Source: Phanerochaete sordida
Lineage: Eukaryota; Basidiomycota; Agaricomycetes; Polyporales; Phanerochaetaceae
Direction: 5' to 3'
DNA length: 64,000 nt
Assembly (NCBI GenBank): GCA_019973155.2
Contig: BPQB01000012.1
Location: 124,001-188,000, forward strand
Every line of letters starts with the position of its first letter. Position 1 is the first letter of the stretch. The translations under genes were made by a program, and so were the position numbers. The notes under the pieces were generated by a model, which worked only from the letters and a program-made list of their open reading frames with translations, ran no database searches and was not told the DNA's origin. Of the stretch, positions 57,628-64,000 are shown one piece after another.

Positions 57628-58074
57628 GCACGGGGATCGCTGCTACTGCTACTCTCATTGTATGAAATGATGGGATACAGGAGGGATGCGGGTTTGGCAG
57701 AACGCATTCCGGAAGCGACTCACGATTGACACGAAAGAAAATGTTCAAAACCTACTATATACTTGTACTTGTACGACCCAATCAGGAGCAACTCGCATCC
57801 AGCGTGTATTTTCTGCGTGAGCCGCGAGAGCTTCCGCCACTCGGCATTAATTGGTGCGCCGACAACTCCGACACAGCCCCCGACTGTATGCCGTATACGT
57901 GACGCTGCCACGGTCTCTCCATCTCCGTCATCTCGTCGTCAGCAAAGATCGCTAGATATCGGTATTGAGGTACGCATTTCGCTGCCTCGCAAGTCTCGTA
58001 GCGTTTCGCTGATAAGATACTGGAACGAATCTCCAGTCAAATCGGGATCCGCTTTGCAGGCCGGACGCATCATC
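57628..58074. other. Intergenic: lectin 3' flank and F-box 4 promoter
   Basis: 447 bp, gene-free, AT-richer around 57730-57770. Confidence 0.45.
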
Positions 58075-59744
58075 ATGTCGATGCCTGGCTATAATTCTCC
58101 GCCTGTGAGCTACCTACCGACCAAGGGTACGTGTAGTCATCGTTAGTCTCTCTGCATACGTCTTTAACGTGCGAAAGATCGCCAGGATACTTCGTGTCCG
58201 GTCATGAAGATGCGACCTGCGCCATCAACCGTCTTCCATCAGAGGTACTCGCTGAAGTATTCTACTGGGGCATCCTGCACGTACACGCTGCACTATCTGA
58301 ACGATTTCGGTACTCGGCCCGTCTCCCACCTTACTCCTGGCTATCTCTTCGGGCTGTCTGCCGCTACTGGCGTGCAGTTTGCCTATCGTACCCGACGCTT
58401 TCGATGCACATCTGGCTCACACGAGCGAGTTGTGTCAGCGACATGGTCAATTTTTCCGGCAACTTGCCTTTGCACGTGTATGCCATTGAAAGAGCGCGGA
58501 TAGACTCCGACGAGGACGCGGCGCCCCTCGACGTTGTGCTGCGCGTCTCCCAACGCATCGCCCATGCGAAATTCTCGCTTTCCCAGAACACCATCGATCT
58601 GCTCTTCTCGCAAGGCAAAGACGCATTTCCTCGGCTCGTCTCCCTTTCCATCCATAGTGCCATGTTCTGGGCCCCGCCCGAGTTGCTCTTTCCTGACACC
58701 GACTTTCCGGCTCTGCGCGAGCTCGAGTGCCATAATCTATTCCGCGTCATCTCTCTCTCTACCATCACGTCCCCTCTTCTCCGCAGCCTGCGTCTCATCG
58801 ACTGCGAGACCACTCTTAAAGAACAAATGCTGCCGTTGCTTCGACAATTGCCCGGGCTCGAAGAGCTCGTACTGGAGCGCGCCTTGCATAATTACGCCCT
58901 GGAGCGGCATATGGTAGACATCTTGACGTCACCACCCGACCCGCTGCATACGGCCGCTCTTCCTCATCTCAAGGTCCTTCGCATTGACGAGGACTGGGGA
59001 GACCTCGTTGTGATGTTCATCAAGTACCTCTCATTTCCACGCTCGGCGTCGGTGACGCTCCAAATCCATCACTTCTCACACTTCGATCGCTTGTCGGCGA
59101 CGTACCTGTCCGTGCTTCTCGTCGGCCTCGCGGAAGCAACGCCTCAGACCCTACTCGTATCCTGCGACACCGGAAGCCTCACAATCAGCCTTTGGGATGC
59201 CTGTCTTTCCGCGGGCGACGCTCTCAAGCCTCGTGTCGTGCCACCGCGTTTCAGCTGCGCACTCAACTCCCCACCTGCTCCATTCATCACCGATCTCATT
59301 TCCTCCCTTCCTCTACACCACATCTCAAGTGCGTACCTCGTCGAGCGATTCGTGGGACTGTGGTATGTGCCAGACTGGGCGTCCCTCCTCGCACGCACGC
59401 CTGCCCTACAGGTGCTCTCGCTATGCTACGAGGTGTTCGATTCGGTATTGCCCAGCGGGGCGCGCTATCGAGTACCGCCGACGCAGCTTCTCGGGCTTTC
59501 ATGTCTGAAAAGCGTGGAGATATGTGAAATGCAGCATCGCAGCGCAGCAATCCCGAATTTCGATCCAACCGTCGCGCACCTCGGAGTCGTCGCTGCAGCC
59601 CTGCAGTCGCATGCCGGCATCGATGTGAAGAAGAGACGAGAGGACCTTCATGAGGGGCGAGAGTGTCTGTGTGGCGGACAGAGCGAGTCGAGGATTTGGG
59701 ATGATGTGGTGCGAAACACGGAGGCATGCAGCGATGGGCGTTAG
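58075..59744 (+). CDS. F-box/LRR-like protein 4
   Basis: Exon 1 58075-58126 (MSMPGYNSPPVSYLPTK) and exon 2 58186-59744, joined by a 59 bp intron in phase 1; 536 residues. F-box: INRLPSEVLAEVFYWGIL then YSWLSLRAVCRYWRAVCLSYPTLSMHI. Then CVSDMVNFSGNLPLHVY, leucine-rich segments, and PLHHISSAYLVERF, the block shared with the other copies. It ends GRECLCGGQSESRIWDDVVR and a short tail. The main frame has no ATG before the F-box, so exon 1 is needed; the fit is good. Probable SCF substrate receptor; target unknown. Next F-box gene is on the same strand. Confidence 0.83.
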
Positions 59745-60468
59745 ATGGAGAATCGTGGTCGAGGGGTACATAGCGAGTCGGCTGTCGCACTGGTATCAAA
59801 TGAGCATAGAGAGCACGGTGCTGCAGCGCCTGATGTCCTCGTGCCTGCGTCCGGTGTGATCGAACCCTTGTCGTAAGTTAAGTTCCGTCCAGAAGGGGCG
59901 CCCAGAAGCTGTCAATTGCTTGTGTCGTCAGCGTGGCGCGCTGGAATTGAACGCCAACATTGCTTCGCATTTTACATGCGATTGTGTAGAGGGAAGCAGT
60001 ACTAACACAGTAAAGCTTCAGCTCGCAGTAAAATCGTGTGCACTGAGTCTTGCTGATTAATCTGCGGGCTTCTGAGGTCCTAGGATGTCGACGTAACGTT
60101 GTCCACTTCTGGTCCCGCATATCCCGCGCGAGAGAAGGTTCGATGCGGTGATACTGGCAGGGAAATACGTGGCATTGGAGACCCTAGTTCCGGACCGTCG
60201 GTGAAATGGAAGGTGCCGGTCATGTGGAAACGGCGTGTCTGTGGGTACATAAGGCTCGGACACAGCAGGGCCGATCGCAAAGCAGCTCCCTCTTTCACCC
60301 CATCGTTGTCTTAATCCCCTACGGCGTTATCCACCGGTCCACTGGCGTGATCCCTCCGTTGCACAACTGCGATCATTGTATGATATAGGCAAAACACAGA
60401 AGCCTGCCTGAGTGGACATATCTTAGGCATCCTTTCTATCGTTTCAAAGTTTTCAAAGTCGAGACACT
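59745..60468. other. Intergenic between F-box 4 and F-box 5
   Basis: 724 bp, AT-richer, no gene seen. A short ACATAAGG (60247-60254) could be a TATA-like site but is about 215 bp from the proposed start. Confidence 0.4.
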
Positions 60469-62205
60469 ATGATCGTTGAACTGGTGCGCTGTAAATGTTG
60501 TTGTGGCATATATTCTCCCTGATCGTAGGTCCAGAGCACCGTCAGTTCTACTAACAGAAAAGTACCGATATCGAGGCTACCCACGGAGCTAGTCGCAGAA
60601 ATCTTTCTCTGGGTAATCCTGTCCGTGTGCAACGCTGCGGGGCGCATACGTTACCCTAAAACTGGAACATACGTGTGCCCTGGGGTCCCATATCGGTTCT
60701 CGCCACCTCCGTCACCATATTCATGGTTGGTCGTTCGGCACATCTGCCACTCGTGGCGCCAGATCGCTCTTACCTTTCCAGAGCTCTCAACACACATCCT
60801 CATCACTCGCCCTAGCTGTGTCGCAGATCTGCTAAGCCGCTCGAAGAATCTGCCTCTGCATATATATCAGGCAAGCTCAATGTACGAGCGTGCACGCAGA
60901 GATGAAGTTGCGGCCTCGTGCAGACTTGTCCTGGCGCATTTTGACCGCATCGTCTCTGGAAGCCTCGTGCTATCCGAAGCCACGGTTATGCCAAAATCTT
61001 CCTCTCCCATACATGGCATATCTAAAGCCACATCTATGGAAGTCGAATATCAAGGATCTGGATTTCAAGCCTCAATACCAGCATTCCAGTTTACCTTTCC
61101 AAATCTTACAACATTCGGCGCACGAGGGGCGGAACTGAGCTCGCTTTACCCGATGTTGACATCAAGCCTTAGGATTTTGCGGCTCGTACAATGCGAAGGA
61201 ATCTCTGCAAGCAATCTATACCACATCTTAAGCCCTCTGCAGCAGCTAGAGGAATTGGTCATTAGCAATACCATTGAAGGGGACGAAGACTGGAGTTCCA
61301 TTCGCAATAATTCTACACTAGACTTGCAAGAGAAAGTGAAACTCCCCAAATTGAGATTGCTCAGCATCACAGAGTTATGTGCATCCAAGGGGATTTTGCT
61401 TTTCCGAGGCCTGGTACACCCAGCACAAACCGCCGTTCACCTCAATTTTCAAAGACTCTCAAGCAGGAACGTGGGCGATCACGATTTAGAATGTCTGCTG
61501 CAGCTACTAGCACAGTCCATCCAAGCCTGGAAGCAGCTCGAAGAATTCACAGTGCAATCACTGCGCGTTTGCACTGATAAAGGGCTGATTGCCTCCAACA
61601 CGACTGTCAGCCTTTGGCACGTGAAGCTGCCCTTGACTGAACTGCATACATCGTCTAAGGATGATCCATTCTTCCACCTCTCATTCCAGTCAGACCAGAA
61701 GGCATTCATAACCAGCCTACTGCCTTATCTGCCCCTTTCGAATATAACGGCCGCTCTTCTCGTCGACTCGGCGTCGCTGTGGAGCGCTGCTCAATGGGAA
61801 ACGCTGATAGCATGCCTCTTATCAGTGGAAGATCTTGCGATATTTTGTGAATATGCGGGTGATGCGAAACAGCATTTATGGCAAGCCAACCAAAGCATAG
61901 AGACGCTCTGCTTACATCTACGGAATATCAATCTCCATGAGATCATTACACACCAGGAGAATTTGGGGCTATCGACGGCAGAAAGAGACAGCCGCACCCT
62001 TACGCATATTGCACGCATCCTTGCGGCTAGGCTTAAAGAACAAGGCAGAGGCGAGGGAGCGACCATTGTTGCACACATAGTTGATGAGACTGGAGCTGAA
62101 AAGGACGGACACGTTCTCTCGGACTCGATCTGGCAGACAGCTAGGAGCTGGATTGCCGAGGGCGTGGCAATGGTTTCCGCAACCGTTGGCCTCCTAGGTG
62201 TCTGA
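60469..62205 (+). CDS. F-box/LRR-like protein 5
   Basis: Main exon 60529-62205 encodes ISRLPTELVAEIFLWVIL and YSWLVVRHICHSWRQIALTFPELSTHI (F-box), CVADLLSRSKNLPLHIY, leucine-rich segments with PLSNITAALLVDSASLWSAA, and a C-terminal stretch ending WIAEGVAMVSATVGLLGV, which is hydrophobic. A tentative exon 1 (60469-60483, MIVEL) joined through a 45 bp intron would give 563 residues; this first exon is weak. Codon use is visibly AT-richer than in the other F-box copies, perhaps a sign of less selection or different age. Probable SCF substrate receptor; no break found. Confidence 0.75.
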
Positions 62206-62731
62206 CACGCTGCCTGTAATGATTTATTTCTTTCCATACATGATGTACCAGCGTACAACATTTCCCCTTGATCCTGTATACTATATTTACTACTCCCTGT
62301 TCCGTTCGGGTATATTCACATTTTCTATACAGGTCGATGAACTTATGTATGACTAAAAGAACTCAGTCTATAGAGGCACGCGGGAGGAAATCGTGCACCC
62401 AGAAGTACAACGTTCCAAGCCTGCTGCGCGCAGGACACGTGGTCGCGTGAATCCATTGAAAAGACGTTCGTACGCAACACAAGATGTACATGGTCATACT
62501 CGGTAGACAGAAAATGAGGACAAAGGCAGAAAATGAAAAGGCGGGTACTGTGCATGATATGAAAGGTGGGATGAGATCGAAGGATGAACGACGTTCAATA
62601 CTCTAAAAAGAAAAGAGCAACCGGCACGGAGGGAGCTGAAGAGCTGCTAGCCGTGATCTTCAGGAAGTCAAGACACATCATGACAACGACAGCATGAAGT
62701 CCTCGCCGACGAACCAACTCGTCTGTATTAT
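62206..62731. other. Convergent 3' flanks of F-box 5 and F-box 6
   Basis: 526 bp, AT-rich near 62220-62340, consistent with the F-box 5 3' end. No gene. Confidence 0.45.
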
Positions 62732-64000
62732 TTAAGGCCCATGACGCCCGCGCCGGCTCATGAATCTGCCAATGGAGGAACCTGAGGCTTGCTGTGTAGC
62801 CGGCGCGGGGGTCCCAGGCAGCCACTGAGAAGTATACACATTACCCGACGGACCATCAACACAGACACCCACGAACGACTCCGCATCGCTATCGCCAAAG
62901 TCGACCTCGCGCACATAGTCGACCGCCGCGGCGCCGACGCGCATGCCCGCGCCCGGCACACCGCGCGCGACGAGGCCACGGCCGACGTGCGCGAGCGTGA
63001 CAGCGGGACACAGCCCCGCTTTGACGCACTGCGACTCATACGCAGCGGCGCCGGCCGTCTCGAGTACGTCAAGGGTGCGGAGGGCGGGGCATAGCGCGTG
63101 GGCGTCGCGCGGCTCGAGGGTGTGGTGCGGTGCGCCTGGCGATGCGAGGACGTGGTAGTCGAGCGCGAGCTCCTCCAGCGCAGGGAGCGCGCTGAGGAGC
63201 GCTTCCCAGCCGACTACCTCCTCCCCGGCGGCACGGTCGACGAGCACCGCGGACCGGACGCTGTCCAGTGGGAGACGCTGCACGAGCGAGGTGAACGCCG
63301 GCGCCGTGTTGCTGCAGGCCTTCAGCGAGAAGCGTAAGGATGGCTGCGCCGCGCGGGAGGGCGTGCGTAGCGCGGCGAGTGGCTGGTAGGCCTTCCAAAG
63401 GCGTAGGTCGAGGCCGCGTCGGTCGTGGCAGACGGAGAGGTGTAACGACTGGATGGGCGTGGTATCGTTGCACGTCAGTCCCCGGATGGTCCAGCAGATC
63501 ATGGACTCGATGCAGTGACAATCGGAGTGCAGAGGGGGCTTGAGATCCGTGAAAGCTATGTCAAGGGCTGTGGAAGGAGGATGGTCGATGCGGCTGAGGA
63601 AGTATAGCCCCGCGCCTGCACTGCGTGCAGTCAGGCGAATGCTTCGCAAGCGAGGGAGTGTGATCCCCTGCTCGCCATGTATGGCGGGTATGTCTTGATG
63701 CGTAAAGTGGGTCCAACTTGGTATATCTCCGCCAACAACGTCTCCGAGCACAAGCTCCTCGAGGTTTCGAAAATGCCTCAGCTCCTCGGCAAAGTCCTCG
63801 GGCACGCGGTCGTAGAGGCTGTGGCCGATAAGCTTGAATCGCCGCACGTGTAGCGCTTGGAGTGTGGACGATGCGGGCGAAGCTTCGACCTGACCAGTGG
63901 ATGCCATTGGAAGATGAAGGAAAGGGCGAATGGTGAACAGGTGGGAGGGGGGCCTCAACAGGGCTGTAACATCCAGAAGCGTTCCAGGACCGACGTCGCA
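62732..64000 (-). CDS. F-box/LRR-like protein 6, partial (cut by window edge)
   Basis: An open frame from the right edge to a stop at 62732, about 420 residues visible. It matches the C-terminal two thirds of the other F-box proteins (for example PLDSVRSAVLVDRAAGEEVV and ALPALEELALDYHVL) but shows no F-box; the F-box should lie beyond 64000. ATGs inside (such as 63906) could start a shorter protein without an F-box, but the open frame to the edge favours truncation by the window. It ends RFMSRRGRHGP, a basic tail. It converges with F-box 5. Confidence 0.72.
   Translation of the reverse strand, partial: CDVGPGTLLDVTALLRPPSHLFTIRPFLHLPMASTGQVEASPASSTLQALHVRRFKLIGHSLYDRVPEDFAEELRHFRNLEELVLGDVVGGDIPSWTHFTHQDIPAIHGEQGITLPRLRSIRLTARSAGAGLYFLSRIDHPPSTALDIAFTDLKPPLHSDCHCIESMICWTIRGLTCNDTTPIQSLHLSVCHDRRGLDLRLWKAYQPLAALRTPSRAAQPSLRFSLKACSNTAPAFTSLVQRLPLDSVRSAVLVDRAAGEEVVGWEALLSALPALEELALDYHVLASPGAPHHTLEPRDAHALCPALRTLDVLETAGAAAYESQCVKAGLCPAVTLAHVGRGLVARGVPGAGMRVGAAAVDYVREVDFGDSDAESFVGVCVDGPSGNVYTSQWLPGTPAPATQQASGSSIGRFMSRRGRHGP

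Overview
The window is nuclear DNA of a filamentous basidiomycete, most likely an Agaricomycete; Polyporales is my guess. The evidence is GC-rich coding sequence, many 45-70 bp GT-AG introns, and gene families typical of mushrooms and wood-rotters: HET-domain proteins, F-box/LRR-like proteins, a GH128 glucanase and a small beta-trefoil lectin. I found 24 protein genes, one gene relic, and several gene-free stretches. No tRNA, rRNA, CRISPR or recognisable transposase was seen.

Layout. 0-9 kb: a single-pass secreted/membrane protein, a first HET-domain gene (HET1), then a divergent DNA-repair pair (PARP on -, thymine-DNA glycosylase on +). 9-20.5 kb: F-box, HET2, dienoyl-CoA isomerase A, HET3, F-box. 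21-31 kb: aldehyde dehydrogenase, NAT9-type acetyltransferase, a 4.7 kb gene-free GC-rich stretch, and a Gpr1/Fun34 acetate-type transporter. 34-44 kb: GH128 glucanase flanked by a direct repeat, formaldehyde-dehydrogenase-like zinc ADH, a Rab GTPase with a large insertion, and a long ATG4 protease. 44-51 kb (minus strand): isomerase B, HET4, a relic of a third isomerase and an F-box gene. 51-64 kb: elongation factor 2, the lectin and three further F-box genes, the last cut by the window edge.

The strongest structural signal is an amplified unit made of a peroxisomal dienoyl-CoA isomerase gene followed by a HET-domain gene. One array lies at 12-18.5 kb (+) and another at 44.6-49 kb (-), where a decayed isomerase 3' end precedes HET4 just as isomerase A precedes HET3. 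HET2, HET3 and HET4 share two short 5' exons with identical intron phases, giving an N-terminal module outside the HET fold. Six related F-box genes lie around these arrays. HET and F-box families diversify quickly in fungi, so I infer a candidate allorecognition or innate-immunity-like cluster embedded among housekeeping genes (EF2, ATG4, PARP, TDG, NAT9). Function is not shown by the sequence itself.

Exon coordinates were worked out by hand from reading frames, splice consensus and paralogue comparison. First exons of several F-box genes and of HET1 are the least certain parts.
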